From positions 1-64,000 of the forward strand of contig NZ_LMKP01000008.1 of assembly GCF_001421715.1 (NCBI RefSeq): a DNA stretch of 64,000 nucleotides. Reading direction: 5' to 3'. The DNA is from Sphingomonas sp. Leaf22 (GTDB taxonomy: Bacteria > Pseudomonadota > Alphaproteobacteria > Sphingomonadales > Sphingomonadaceae). Positions 49,691 to 61,025 of the stretch are shown here, one piece after another. Within the stretch, counting starts at the first letter, position 1. Each line of letters starts with the position of its first letter. Below the pieces are notes generated by a model. The model saw only the letters and a program-made list of their open reading frames with translations, ran no database searches and had not been told where the DNA came from. Made by a program: the position numbers and the translations under genes.

Positions 49691-51271
49691 ATGAAACTGG
49701 CGAAATCGCTGGGGTCGGTCGGCGGCCTGACGCTGGCCAGCCGCGTGCTGGCACTCGGCCGCGACTCGCTCCAGGCGACGTTCGTCGGCGCAGGGTTCGC
49801 GTCGGACGCGTTCCTCGTCGCCTTCCGCCTGCCCAACATGTTCCGCGCGCTGTTCGCCGAGGGCGCGTTCAACGCCGCCTTCGTGCCGCTCTTCAACAAG
49901 AAGGTGGCCGAAGGCGACGCGGCGGCGGAGGGTCAGGGGCTGCCCGCCGCGCTCGGCTTTGCGCAGGCGGTGCTGTCGGTGCTGCTGCCGGTGCTGATCG
50001 CCGCGACGGTCGTGATGCTGATCGCCGCATGGCCGCTCACCTGGCTGCTGTCGGGCGGGTTCAAGAACCCGACTACCGAACAATTCGCCTATGCGGTTAC
50101 GCTGTCGCGGATCACCATTCCCTATCTGCTGCTGATCTCGATCGTGTCGCTGCTCGGCGCGATCCTCAATTCGCTCGATAAATTCTGGGTCAATGCCGCA
50201 GCACCCATCCTGCTGAACGTCGCGATGGTCGCCGGGCTGCTGTTCTTCCACGGCCCCGACCCGTACGCGACGGCGCGGGTACAGGCTTGGGCGGTCACCG
50301 TCGGCGGCGCGTTGCAGCTTGGCTGGGTGATGTTCGCCTGTCGTCAGGCGGGCGTGTCGCTTCGCCCGCAGCGCCCGCGCCTGACCCCCGAAGTACGCGA
50401 GATGCTGCGGCTGATCGTCCCCGCCGCGATCGGCGCGGGCGCAATGCAGATCAACCTGCTGATCTCGACCGCGCTGTCGGGGCGGCTGCTCGATCAGGGA
50501 TCAATTTCCTACATCTATTATGCCGACCGCCTGAACCAGTTGCCGCTGGGCTTGATCGGCATCGGTCTCGGCACGATCCTGCTGCCCACCATTTCGCGAC
50601 AACTGGCGCGCAAGGAAGACGCGGCGGCGATGGATACCCAGAATCGCGGTATCGAACTGGCACTGTTGCTGACGCTGCCCGCGACCATCGCCTTCCTGAC
50701 CGTCGCCGAACCGATCATCCGGGCGCTGTTCCAGCATGGCGCCTTCGGGCCCGAGGATACGCTGCGCAGCGCCCAGTCGCTCGCCGCCTTCTCGCTTGGC
50801 CTGCCCGCCTATGTCCTGATCAAGGTGATGACGCCGGGCTTTTATGCGCGCGAGGATACGCGGACGCCGGTGCGGTTCGCGATGATATCGATCGTCATCA
50901 ACATCGTCCTCAACCTCGCCTTCATCCCGACCATCGCCCATATCGGCCCGCCGCTCGCCACCGCCGTCGCCGCATGGGTCAACTTCGCGATGCTCTACGT
51001 GACGCTCCGGCGGCGCGGGCATTTCGCCTTCGACCGGCAACTTACCCACCGACTGCCGCGCTTCGCCATCGCCGCGCTGCTGATGGGCGCGGCACTGTTC
51101 TTTGCCGACCGCGTCGTCGCACCCTGGACCACCGGCGAAGTGCTGACCCGCATCATCGGCATGGTCGCGCTCGTCGGGGCCGGGGCCATCGTCTACGGCC
51201 TTGCCTGCCTTGCCACCGGAGCGTTCCGGCTGGCCGATCTCCGCGCGCTGCTGCGTCGGCGCGCCGCCTGA
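49691..51271 (+). CDS. murJ: Lipid II flippase MurJ
   Basis: The 526-residue MOP-superfamily protein has about 14 membrane helices and the MurJ N-terminal signature GLTLASRVLALGRDSLQATFVG, SDAFLVAFRLPNMFRALFAEGAFNAAFVP, plus FYAREDTRTPVRFA in the second half. It translocates lipid II across the inner membrane. The ribosome site is weak. trpS follows 12 bp after the stop, so the two form an operon. Confidence 0.95.
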   Translation: MKLAKSLGSVGGLTLASRVLALGRDSLQATFVGAGFASDAFLVAFRLPNMFRALFAEGAFNAAFVPLFNKKVAEGDAAAEGQGLPAALGFAQAVLSVLLPVLIAATVVMLIAAWPLTWLLSGGFKNPTTEQFAYAVTLSRITIPYLLLISIVSLLGAILNSLDKFWVNAAAPILLNVAMVAGLLFFHGPDPYATARVQAWAVTVGGALQLGWVMFACRQAGVSLRPQRPRLTPEVREMLRLIVPAAIGAGAMQINLLISTALSGRLLDQGSISYIYYADRLNQLPLGLIGIGLGTILLPTISRQLARKEDAAAMDTQNRGIELALLLTLPATIAFLTVAEPIIRALFQHGAFGPEDTLRSAQSLAAFSLGLPAYVLIKVMTPGFYAREDTRTPVRFAMISIVINIVLNLAFIPTIAHIGPPLATAVAAWVNFAMLYVTLRRRGHFAFDRQLTHRLPRFAIAALLMGAALFFADRVVAPWTTGEVLTRIIGMVALVGAGAIVYGLACLATGAFRLADLRALLRRRAA

Positions 51272-51283
51272 TAGGATAAAACC

Positions 51284-52288
51284 ATGCGTGTCGTCTCCGG
51301 CATCCAGACCACCGGCAACCTCCATCTCGGCAATTATCTGGGCGCGATCCGCAACTGGGTGCGGTTGCAGGACCGGATGGGTCCGGACGATGTCTGCCTG
51401 TTCTTCCTTGCCGATCTGCACGCGCTGACCGTGACGCAGGACCCGAAGGAAATGGCGTCGAACACGATCGAGATGGCGGCGACGCTGCTCGCCGCCGGCA
51501 TCGATCCCGACCGCTCGATCCTGTTCAATCAGGCGCGCGTCCCCGCGCATAGCGAGCTGGCATGGATATTGGGCGGCACCGCCCGCGTCGGCTGGCTCAA
51601 CCGCATGACCCAGTGGAAGGACAAGGCCGGCAAGAACCGCGAAGGTGCCAGTGTCGGCCTGTTCACCTATCCGGTGCTGCAGGCCGCCGATATCCTCGCG
51701 TACCAGGCGACGCATGTGCCCGTGGGCGAGGACCAGAAGCAGCATCTGGAGCTTGCGCGCGACATCGCCACCAAATTCAACCTCGATTTCGGCGTCGATC
51801 TGTTCCCGCTGCCCGAACCGATGATCCCGGAGGATACGCCGCGGATCATGTCGTTGCGCGACGGCACGGCCAAAATGTCGAAGTCCGATCCGTCGGACCT
51901 GAGCCGCATCAACCTGATCGATTCGGACGATCAGATCGCGACCAAGTTCCGCAAGGCCAAGACCGATCCCGAACCCCTGCCGTCCGAGATCGCCGGCCTT
52001 GCCGAACGGCCAGAGGCGCGCAACCTCGTCACCATCTATGCCGCGCTGTCGGGGGAGACGTCGCAGGACGTGCTCGCCAACTTCGGCGGTCAGGGCTTCG
52101 GCGCATTCAAGCCCGCCCTCGCCGATCTGGCGGTCGCCAAGCTCGGCCCGATCCGCGACCGACTGGTGGCGCTGCTCGACGACCGCGCCGCCGTCGGCGC
52201 GACATTGGCCAAGGGCGCGGCAAAGGCCGATGCGCTGGCCCGCCCGACCCTGTTGGCAGCCCAACAGGCATTGGGACTTCAGATCTGA
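51284..52288 (+). CDS. trpS: Tryptophanyl-tRNA synthetase
   Basis: The 334-residue class I synthetase has the HIGH equivalent TTGNLHLGNYLGAI at residues about 8-20, DLHALT, the tryptophan-pocket VGEDQKQHLELARDIA, and KMSKS in AKMSKSDPSD. Length matches bacterial TrpRS. AGGAT precedes the ATG. Confidence 0.96.
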   Translation: MRVVSGIQTTGNLHLGNYLGAIRNWVRLQDRMGPDDVCLFFLADLHALTVTQDPKEMASNTIEMAATLLAAGIDPDRSILFNQARVPAHSELAWILGGTARVGWLNRMTQWKDKAGKNREGASVGLFTYPVLQAADILAYQATHVPVGEDQKQHLELARDIATKFNLDFGVDLFPLPEPMIPEDTPRIMSLRDGTAKMSKSDPSDLSRINLIDSDDQIATKFRKAKTDPEPLPSEIAGLAERPEARNLVTIYAALSGETSQDVLANFGGQGFGAFKPALADLAVAKLGPIRDRLVALLDDRAAVGATLAKGAAKADALARPTLLAAQQALGLQI

Positions 52289-52305
52289 ATATTTGTTTTA
52301 TTTAA

Positions 52306-54024
<1,719 letters not shown>

Positions 54025-54034
54025 GAAGAAGGAT

Positions 54035-54196
54035 TTCGCGCGGAGGCGCGAAGGCGCGGAGGGGTTGTGTTCGCAGCACCCCCTCCGCAATCGGGAGACG
54101 CTTGCGCTTGCGGCTACCGCATGGGTGAAGGCCGCTGGCGCGGACGACGGCCATGCCGGGACGCAACCCCTCTGCGCCTCCGCGCCTCTGCGCGAA
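54035..54196. repeat. Inverted repeat element, 36-bp arms
   Basis: Arms 54035-54070 and 54161-54196 match at 32 of 36 positions as inverted copies, both rich in GGCGCGGAGGCGC-type purine steps, enclosing 90 bp. It lies between the convergent pgm and dnaA genes, followed by a degenerate TCTCGACAGGCTCGAA...CGAACGGGGTG motif (54248-54290) that recalls another dispersed repeat of sphingomonads. Confidence 0.7.
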
Positions 54197-54302
54197 CCAA
54201 TTCTTCTATTACTTCTGTACGTCTATCGAACCACGTTCTCGACGGACGCTTCTCGACAGGCTCGAAGCTGCTCGAACCGAACGGGGTGGGTAAGACCCGC
54301 GC

Positions 54303-55709
54303 TCAGCCCTCGAGCGAGCGCAGCAGCGTTCTGACCGCGCTGTCGATCTCGCGGTCGAGCCCGCGCAATTCCTCGATCCGGCGCACGGCGTGGATCACCG
54401 TCGAATGGTCGCGATTGCCGAACTTGCGTCCGATTTCGGGGAGCGAGCGAGTCGTCAGCCGCTTGGCGAGATACATCGCCACCTGCCGCGGCCGCGCGAT
54501 CGCCTGCGCCCGCCGTGCGGAGATCAGGTCGAGTTGCTTCACCTCGAAATGCGCCGACACCGCCCGCTGGATGTCATCGATCGTGACCCGCCTGGCGGGG
54601 CCGGCGAGCATTTCGCCCAGCGTCGCATGCGCGAACGCCATGTCGATCGTATCGCCGGTCAGCGAGGCATAGGCGATCAACCGGTTCAGCGCCCCTTCCA
54701 GCTCGCGCACGCTGCCGCGAATGCGTCCGGCCAGCAATTCGAGCACATCCTCGGGCACGACGATGCCGGGCACCTCGGCCAGCTTCGCCGCGAGGATCGC
54801 ATGGCGCAGCTCGGTTTCCGGCAGCTTGATATCGGCGACCAGCCCCCCGCCCAGCCGCGACAGCAGCCGGGGATCGATACCCTCCAGCAGCCCCGGCGAA
54901 CGGTCGCACGCGATCACCACCCGCTTGCCCGCGTCCATGAACGCGTTGATCGTGTGCAGGCATTCCTCCTGCGTAGCATCCTTGCCCGCGACGAATTGCA
55001 GGTCGTCGATCATCAGCAGGTCGACGCCGCGCAACCGCGCCTTGAACCCATGGGTATCGCGTGCGCGCATCGCCGCGACGAATTCGAACATGAACCGCTC
55101 GGCCGGCAGATAGGTCGCGCTCGCCGCCGGATCGGCGTCGAGGAACGCATGACCGATCGCATGCATCAGATGGGTTTTGCCGAGACCGGTACCGCTGTGC
55201 AGGAACAGCGGGCTGAAGCGCGGCGCACCCGGCTCGGCCACCGCCTTCGCGGCATTGAACGCGACTCGATTCGACGCCGAAACCACGAACCGGTCGAAAC
55301 GATAACGCGGATCGAACACCGGCCGCTCGCCCGGCACCCGCTGCGGCACGGCGGCCGCGAAGGCGACCGGCGGCGCGACGGGGGCCGGTGCCGAGTCGGG
55401 CAGGACGGCCGGCGGCACGATTCGCGATTGCAGCGCGCTCGCCGTTTCGACCACCACGTCGCGCACTTCGGGCAACTGCGCCCGGAATTCGTGCGTCAGC
55501 CGTTCGGCATAATGATTGCGGACCCAGTCGGTCATGAACGCCGACGGCAGCGTCAGGCGGACGACGCCGTCACCATCGGGGGCAACCAGTTCCATTGGCT
55601 TCAGCCACCGGTCGAACAGCCGCTGTCCGGCGGACGCACGCAGGTTCTGGCGCACGCAGGCCCATGCCGCGGCAACCTCAACCTGACCATGATCCACCGG
55701 CTTCGTCAC
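54303..55709 (-). CDS. dnaA: Chromosomal replication initiator DnaA
   Basis: The 468-residue AAA+ initiator has domain I (about 10-85, AWACVRQNLRASAGQRLFDRWL), a Pro/Ala linker (about 105-135), the ATPase domain (RYRFDRFVVSASNRVA, Walker A SGTGLGKTH, Walker B LLMIDDLQF) and domain IV with the DnaA-box-binding helix and signature GNRDHSTVIHAVRRI. It starts at GTG 55709 after GGAGGGG. It lies downstream of rpsT on the same strand. Confidence 0.97.
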   Translation of the reverse strand: MTKPVDHGQVEVAAAWACVRQNLRASAGQRLFDRWLKPMELVAPDGDGVVRLTLPSAFMTDWVRNHYAERLTHEFRAQLPEVRDVVVETASALQSRIVPPAVLPDSAPAPVAPPVAFAAAVPQRVPGERPVFDPRYRFDRFVVSASNRVAFNAAKAVAEPGAPRFSPLFLHSGTGLGKTHLMHAIGHAFLDADPAASATYLPAERFMFEFVAAMRARDTHGFKARLRGVDLLMIDDLQFVAGKDATQEECLHTINAFMDAGKRVVIACDRSPGLLEGIDPRLLSRLGGGLVADIKLPETELRHAILAAKLAEVPGIVVPEDVLELLAGRIRGSVRELEGALNRLIAYASLTGDTIDMAFAHATLGEMLAGPARRVTIDDIQRAVSAHFEVKQLDLISARRAQAIARPRQVAMYLAKRLTTRSLPEIGRKFGNRDHSTVIHAVRRIEELRGLDREIDSAVRTLLRSLEG

Positions 55710-56114
55710 GCAGATACACCCCTCCCGCCCGGAGAATCGGCTTCTCCGCTACGGTTCATCCATCGGTTAAAAGCCCCCCTGACCGCGCCGGAGCGACGAT
55801 CGTACACGGAGATTCGTGCGGGCCCCGACCACCGCTATCGGCGTCGGGAAGTGCTGTTTAGGAACCGCGACGCCGATCGATCAAGTCACGAAACGGAAAT
55901 AAAGGCGGTTGACAGCGCACCAGCGGCGGAAACCCGTTGGATTTATTTTTTAGCGTTTTTAGTCAATATCTTAGCGCATTTCCGCCCGACCCGAATCCTC
56001 GAATCCACGGATTTCCGCCGTTTTCCCGGACGTTGATTCGGTGCGGTTCGCAGGAACCATTCCAGCGCGGGACGGGCGCTTCGGACCGACCCGTGACAGC
56101 GCGGACAGGCGACG
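55710..56114 (-). promoter_or_regulatory. dnaA upstream region with A/T-rich promoter candidate
   Basis: About 400 bp between the rpsT terminator and the dnaA start. On the minus strand TTGACT (55966-55961) is followed, 15-17 bp on, by a TAAATC/TAAAAA-type sequence near 55940-55948 in a strongly A/T-rich tract, a possible dnaA promoter with a 230-base leader. No match to the DnaA box TTATCCACA was seen, so I do not call an origin. Confidence 0.35.
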
Positions 56115-56150
56115 CAAGAAACCCCGCCGACCATAGGGTCGACGGGGTTG
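56115..56150 (-). terminator. Rho-independent terminator of rpsT
   Basis: On the minus strand AACCCCGTCGACC-CTAT-GGTCGGCGGGGTT is followed by TTCTT. One mismatch in a 13-bp stem. It begins 26 bp after the rpsT stop. Confidence 0.8.
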
Positions 56151-56175
56151 ATCCTGTCCGACAGGGACGAAGCGA

Positions 56176-56439
56176 TCAGGCGATCGCGCCGACCGCCTTC
56201 GTCAGGCGCGAGAACTTGCGGCTCGCGGTGTTCTTGTGCAGCACGCCCTTGGCGACGCCACGGGCCAACTCCGGCTGGACGCTCGCCAGCGCGGTGGTCG
56301 CCGCTTCGCGGTCACCCGCGACGATCGCTGCTTCGACCTTCTTCACGAAGGTACGGATGCGGCCAACGCGCGCACCATTGATTTCCGCACGACGCGCATT
56401 GCGCCGGATACGCTTCTTCGCCTGTGGCGTATTCGCCAT
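56176..56439 (-). CDS. rpsT: 30S ribosomal protein S20
   Basis: The 87-residue basic helical protein starts [17 protein letters not shown] and ends [11 protein letters not shown], typical of S20, which binds 16S rRNA early in small-subunit assembly. GAGGA precedes the ATG. mutM lies upstream on the same strand, 91 bp away. Confidence 0.96.
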   Translation of the reverse strand: MANTPQAKKRIRRNARRAEINGARVGRIRTFVKKVEAAIVAGDREAATTALASVQPELARGVAKGVLHKNTASRKFSRLTKAVGAIA

Positions 56440-56530
56440 GCCGTCCTCGACTCTCGCAAATGATTGGTGCCGATCGAACAATCCGACCGGAGAAGGTGCG
56501 CCCCTTAACTGGTCGGGGGCGGCAGGTCAA

Positions 56531-57343
56531 CTATCGCTGGCAGGATCGGCACCAGAAGGTGGAGCGCCCGCCATCGACGCGCCGTTCGACGACACCGCCG
56601 CACGGGCACGGCTCGCCTTCGCGGCCATAGACCCTGAATTGTTTCGAGAAATAGCCCAGTTCGCCATCGGGACGGGCGTAGTCGCGCAACGTCGATCCCC
56701 CCGCCTCGATCGCCGACAACAGCACCGCGCGGGTTGCATCGACCAGCAGTGCCAGCCGTTCGCGCGCGATCTGCCCCGCCGGCCGGGTCGGTGAAATGCC
56801 CGCGACGTTCAATGCCTCGCACACATAGATATTGCCGAGTCCCGCGACGATTCGCTGATCGAGCAACAGGATCTTGATCGGCGCGATCCGCCCCGCGAAC
56901 CGCCGCTCCAGATGCTCGGCGGTGAAGTCCGGTCCCAGCGGCTCGGGTCCTAGTGCGGCAAATGGCGGCCATGCCGCAACCTCGGCGGTCGGGATCAGAT
57001 CGACCGACCCGAAGCGGCGCGGATCGTTCAGCACCACCTGCCGCCCGGCATCGGTCGCCAGTACCAGATGATCGTGCGCCAGCGGTTCGGCCGGATCGAC
57101 CCGCCACCGCCCCGACATGCCGAGGTGAAAGATGAAGGTGTCGTCGCGATCGGTCGCGATCAGCCCGTATTTGGCGCGACGCGACAGGCCGGTCACCGTC
57201 GCCCCGGTCAGCCGCTGCCCGAGATCGACCGGCATCGCCCGGCGAAGATCGGCACGATTCGCGACGACCCGCGCCAGTCGTTTCCCGGTCAGCACCGGCG
57301 CCAGACCGCGCACGGTCGTCTCAACCTCGGGAAGTTCGGGCAT
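56531..57343 (-). CDS. mutM: Formamidopyrimidine-DNA glycosylase
   Basis: The 270-residue DNA repair enzyme has catalytic P2-E3 in MPELPEVET, the beta-elimination lysine in RRAKYGLI, the helix-two-turns-helix with GLGNIYVCEAL, and a C-terminal zinc finger. It removes 8-oxoguanine and formamidopyrimidines and nicks the strand. The first cysteine pair of the finger is CPC rather than the usual CxxC, while the second pair is normal (CRSC). Confidence 0.95.
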   Translation of the reverse strand: MPELPEVETTVRGLAPVLTGKRLARVVANRADLRRAMPVDLGQRLTGATVTGLSRRAKYGLIATDRDDTFIFHLGMSGRWRVDPAEPLAHDHLVLATDAGRQVVLNDPRRFGSVDLIPTAEVAAWPPFAALGPEPLGPDFTAEHLERRFAGRIAPIKILLLDQRIVAGLGNIYVCEALNVAGISPTRPAGQIARERLALLVDATRAVLLSAIEAGGSTLRDYARPDGELGYFSKQFRVYGREGEPCPCGGVVERRVDGGRSTFWCRSCQR

Positions 57344-57364
57344 TCAGATCCTTTCGGTCACCTC

Positions 57365-57452
57365 CGGCGTCACCCCAGCGCAGGCTGGGGTCTGACAGCG
57401 ATCAGCGATGCCCTTGCCGCGAGAGACCACAGCCTGCGCCGGGGTGACGTCT
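57365..57452. repeat. REP-like units in the mutM-ubiE gap
   Basis: GTCACCCCAGCGCAGGCTGGGGTCTGAC (about 57370-57397) and its reversed relative ACAGCCTGCGCCGGGGTGACGTC (about 57429-57451) occupy the divergent gap. Confidence 0.7.
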
Positions 57453-57530
57453 GGAGCCAGGAACGTCGCTGGTTACAAAGAAAGCTAGGTTCGGTTTGCT
57501 CCGGCCACAAGGCACCGCTAGGGCAGTCTC

Positions 57531-58262
57531 ATGAACGACACGGTATCCTTCGGTTACGAAGATGTGGCTCCCGCGGAAAAGACCAAGCGCGTCGGCGATG
57601 TCTTCGCCAGCGTCGCCTCGCGCTACGACCTGATGAACGACGCGATGTCGGGGGGCATGCACCGGTTGTGGAAGGACCGGTTCGTCGCGCGGGTGAAACC
57701 GCAAAAGGGCGAATCGATTCTCGACATGGCCGGCGGCACCGGCGACATCGCGTTTCGCATGGCAAAGGCCGGCGCACATATCACGGTCGCCGACATCAAC
57801 CCCGCGATGCTGGGCGTGGGCATGGAACGCGCCGAAAAGCGCGGCATCGACGGCCTGCTCTGGTCCGAACAGAATGCCGAGACGCTCGATTTTGGCGACC
57901 GGTCGTTCGACGGCTATACGATCGCGTTCGGCATCCGCAACGTGACTGATATTCCGAAGGCATTGCGCGAGGCGCACCGCGTGCTGAAGCGCGGTGGGCG
58001 CTTTTTCTGTCTCGAATTCTCGACGGTGACGTGGCCGGGCTTTGCCGATGTCTACGACCAATATTCGCACAATCTGGTGCCCAAGCTCGGCAAGCTGCTG
58101 GCGAATGACGAGGACAGCTATCGCTATCTGATCGAATCGATCCGCCGCTTTCCCGACATGCCCACCTTCGAACGGATGATCGGCGAGGCGGGCTTCATCC
58201 GCACGCGGGTGGAACCGATCATGGGCGGGCTGGTCGCGATCCATAGCGGGTGGAAGATTTGA
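57531..58262 (+). CDS. ubiE: Ubiquinone/menaquinone biosynthesis C-methyltransferase
   Basis: The 243-residue SAM-dependent methyltransferase has the family opening VFASVASRYDLMNDAMSGGMHRLWKD, SAM motif I DMAGGTGDIA, NPAMLGVG and the UbiE signature YTIAFGIRNV. It C-methylates the 2-polyprenyl-benzoquinol intermediate of ubiquinone synthesis. ubiB follows after a repeat element. Confidence 0.95.
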   Translation: MNDTVSFGYEDVAPAEKTKRVGDVFASVASRYDLMNDAMSGGMHRLWKDRFVARVKPQKGESILDMAGGTGDIAFRMAKAGAHITVADINPAMLGVGMERAEKRGIDGLLWSEQNAETLDFGDRSFDGYTIAFGIRNVTDIPKALREAHRVLKRGGRFFCLEFSTVTWPGFADVYDQYSHNLVPKLGKLLANDEDSYRYLIESIRRFPDMPTFERMIGEAGFIRTRVEPIMGGLVAIHSGWKI

Positions 58263-58291
58263 TCGCGATCCCGTTGGACTATCTTCTGTCC

Positions 58292-58388
58292 CGTCATTCC
58301 GGCGCAGGCCGGAATCCATGGACGGGGAACGGTTGCGATCCATCGACGACACCCGATACAATAGATTCCGGCCTGCGCCGGAATGACG
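58292..58388. repeat. REP-like element, perfect 25-bp terminal inverted repeat
   Basis: CGTCATTCCGGCGCAGGCCG... at 58292-58316 is an exact inverted copy of 58364-58388, with 47 bases between. Each arm is itself a hairpin (CCGG...CAGG...CCGG). It separates ubiE from ubiB. Confidence 0.85.
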
Positions 58389-58407
58389 GTGGGGGCATAA
58401 GGCTCGC

Positions 58408-59940
58408 ATGACGTCGACCCTCACCCATTACTGGCGCATCCTGAAATGGGGGCGCACGCTGGCGCGCCATGGCGCGTTGATCGAGGTGGAGCGCAACCCG
58501 CGCACGCCGCCGCGCCTGCGCCGCGTAGTGCGCCTCGCCCGGCTGGGCGCGCGCGTTCCCGCGACCCCGCGCTATGCCGAGGCGTTCGCGGCGCTGGGAC
58601 CGGCGGCGATCAAGCTGGGCCAGACGCTTGCCACCCGCCCCGATCTGGTCGGCGAGGATGTCGCGCAGGACCTGTTGTCGCTGCAGGACGCGCTGCCGCC
58701 GCTGTCGTGGGCCGTGGTGCGCCCGGCAATCGAATCGGGATTGGGTCAGCCGATCGAGCGCCTGTTCCAGTCGATCGAGGAGACGCCGGTCGGTGCCGCC
58801 TCGATCGCGCAGGTCCACCGCGCCATCACCACCGATGGCCGCCGCGTCGCGGTAAAGGTGCTGCGGCCGGGCGTCGAGGCGCAGTTCTTCGACGCGATCG
58901 ACACCTATGAATGGGCCGCCGCCCGCATGGAGACGATGGGCGGCGAATTGCGGCGGCTTCGTCCGCGCCTTGTGATCGAGACGATGAAGCGCTGGACCGC
59001 GCGCGAACTCGACCTGCGCCGCGAAGCCGCTTCCGCCTCCGAACTGGCGCAGGGGATGGAGGCCGAACCCGACTTCACCATTCCCGATATCGACTGGCAG
59101 CGGACGACGTCGAAGATCCTGACGACCGAATGGATCGACGGCATCAAGCTGTCGAACCGCCCGGCGCTGATCGCGGCGGGGCACGACCTGCATGCGATGG
59201 CGACGCGGCTGGTCCGCGCGTTCCTGCGACAGGCGATCGCCGACGGGTTCTTCCATGCCGACATGCACCAGGGCAATCTGTTCGCGCTGCCCGATGGTCG
59301 CATCGCCGCGATCGACTTCGGCATCATGGGGCGGATCGACCGCCGGGCGCGAGTGTGGCTGGCCGAAATCCTCTATGGCCTCATCACCGGCGACTATAAG
59401 CGCGTCGCCGAGATCCATTTCGAGGCGGGCTATGTCCCCGCCCATCACAATGTCGCCGAATTCGCCACGGCGCTGCGTGCGGTCGGTGAACCGATGCGCG
59501 GGCTGGCGGTCAAGGACATGTCGGTCGGCATGATGCTCGATTCGCTGTTCAACATCACCCGCGACTTCGACATGGAAACGCAGCCGCATTTGCTGCTGCT
59601 GCAAAAGACGATGGTGATGGTGGAGGGGGTCGCGACCGCGCTCGATCCCGACATCAACCTGTGGGAGACGGCGGCACCGTTCGTGCGCGGCTGGATTCGC
59701 GACGAGCTGGGGCCGGAGGCGATGGTCGCCGACCGGATCATCACCGACCTGCGCACCTTTGCCCGGCTGCCCGACCTGATCCGCAATATCGAGGCGCGCT
59801 ATCCGGCGCCCGGCGGTGCCCCGCCCTCCCCGCCGCTGCCCGAGGTCGCCGTCGTCCGTGTCGGCGGCGGCTGGCGCTATGCGGTGGTCGGGATAGCCGG
59901 CGGGCTCGTCGGCGCGGCCTCGGCGATGCTGCTGGGATGA
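58408..59940 (+). CDS. ubiB: UbiB family atypical kinase (ubiquinone biosynthesis)
   Basis: The 510-residue protein shows the UbiB/COQ8 hallmarks: KLGQ motif in IKLGQTLATRPDLVG, the alanine-rich GAASIAQVHRA loop, VAVKVLRPGV lysine, HADMHQGNLFALPDGRIAAIDFGIMG catalytic/metal loop, and C-terminal hydrophobic helices (GWRYAVVGIAGGLVGAASAM). It supports ubiquinone synthesis at the inner membrane by an ATPase/kinase-like action. The stop overlaps the next start (ATGA). Confidence 0.94.
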   Translation: MTSTLTHYWRILKWGRTLARHGALIEVERNPRTPPRLRRVVRLARLGARVPATPRYAEAFAALGPAAIKLGQTLATRPDLVGEDVAQDLLSLQDALPPLSWAVVRPAIESGLGQPIERLFQSIEETPVGAASIAQVHRAITTDGRRVAVKVLRPGVEAQFFDAIDTYEWAAARMETMGGELRRLRPRLVIETMKRWTARELDLRREAASASELAQGMEAEPDFTIPDIDWQRTTSKILTTEWIDGIKLSNRPALIAAGHDLHAMATRLVRAFLRQAIADGFFHADMHQGNLFALPDGRIAAIDFGIMGRIDRRARVWLAEILYGLITGDYKRVAEIHFEAGYVPAHHNVAEFATALRAVGEPMRGLAVKDMSVGMMLDSLFNITRDFDMETQPHLLLLQKTMVMVEGVATALDPDINLWETAAPFVRGWIRDELGPEAMVADRIITDLRTFARLPDLIRNIEARYPAPGGAPPSPPLPEVAVVRVGGGWRYAVVGIAGGLVGAASAMLLG

Positions 59941-61025
59941 TCCGCGCGCGACCGCCGGTCTGGCTGTCGTGCTCCAGCCGGTTCGCGACGCTGCGGCCCG
60001 GCATGGCGCTCGGCATCGCGCTGCTGGCGCTCGCCCTGCTGGCATCGTCGTGGTTCCTGCCGGCCGAGGACGCGGCGCGCGACGCGCCGCTCGGCGTCGA
60101 CGTCTATGCCTCGGTCGTCGACGGGCTGCGCAGCGGCGGCGATTATTACGCCGTCGCCGCGCAGGAACTGCGCGCCGATCGTGCCCCGCTCCACCCCTTC
60201 CCCGCGATCCGCCTGCCGACGCTAAGCGTGGTGCAGGCGGCGCTGCCCGATTTCGTCTCGATCCTGTTGCTGATCGCCATCGCCGCCGCCACCGGCCTTG
60301 CCTGGAGCCGGCGGATCGGCGGCTGGTTCGAACGCGGCCCGCCGCGCATCGCCGCGCTGTTCCTGCTGGCCGGCGGGATGGTCGCGTTCGTCCAGCCGTC
60401 GCTGGTCGCCTTCCACGAGCTATGGGCCGGGCTGCTGATCGCATGGTCGCTGGCGATCCGGCGCGAGGATCGCTGGGTCGAGGCGGTGGCGCTCGCCCTG
60501 TGCGCGATGGTCATCCGGGAAACGGCGGCGCTCTATGCACTGGCGATGCTGGCGGCGGCGCTGCGGGACGGGCGTCGGCGCGAGGCATTGGGCTGGGTCG
60601 CGGCGCTGCTGGTGTTCGTCGCCGTGCTGCTGCTCCATGCCCGCGCGGTCGCCCTGGTCGCCGGACCGCTCGACGCGGTGTCGCCTGGGTGGGGCAGGCT
60701 GCACGGCCCCGGCCTGTTCGCGTCGGGCATGGCGCGATCGACTGCACTCATCATCCTGCCATGGTGGCTGGGCGCGCCGCTGGCGATGCTGGCGATGCTC
60801 GGCTGGGCGGCGGCACCGGGTCCGCTCGGGCGTCGGGCCGCGCTCACCTTTGGCGGATATGCGCTGGCGATCGCGGTGTTCGCACGCACCGACAATTTCT
60901 ATTGGGCGCTTGCCGCCGCGCCTGCCTATCTGGTCGGCATGGCGTTTCTTCCCGATGCGGTACGCGACCTTGCCCGGCCGATCCTCGACAGGCGGCGTGT
61001 TCGGGTGCAGAGGATTACCCGATGA
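59937..61025 (+). CDS. Multispanning membrane protein, possibly GT-C-like
   Basis: The 362-residue inner-membrane protein has about nine hydrophobic segments (for example 22-44, 100-125, 150-180, 205-235, 290-340). After the first helix comes a periplasmic loop with LGVDVYASVVDGLRSGGDYYAVAAQEL and PFPAIRLPTLS, the sort of acidic first loop found in GT-C/DUF2029-like membrane glycosyltransferases. Donor and acceptor are unknown. It is coupled by ATGA overlaps to both ubiB and coaBC. Confidence 0.6.
   Translation: MIRARPPVWLSCSSRFATLRPGMALGIALLALALLASSWFLPAEDAARDAPLGVDVYASVVDGLRSGGDYYAVAAQELRADRAPLHPFPAIRLPTLSVVQAALPDFVSILLLIAIAAATGLAWSRRIGGWFERGPPRIAALFLLAGGMVAFVQPSLVAFHELWAGLLIAWSLAIRREDRWVEAVALALCAMVIRETAALYALAMLAAALRDGRRREALGWVAALLVFVAVLLLHARAVALVAGPLDAVSPGWGRLHGPGLFASGMARSTALIILPWWLGAPLAMLAMLGWAAAPGPLGRRAALTFGGYALAIAVFARTDNFYWALAAAPAYLVGMAFLPDAVRDLARPILDRRRVRVQRITR

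Noticed and set aside
55710..56114. Possible replication origin next to dnaA
   Set aside because: The region is A/T-rich in part, but no TTATCCACA-type boxes or 13-mer repeats were found, and alphaproteobacterial origins are often away from dnaA.
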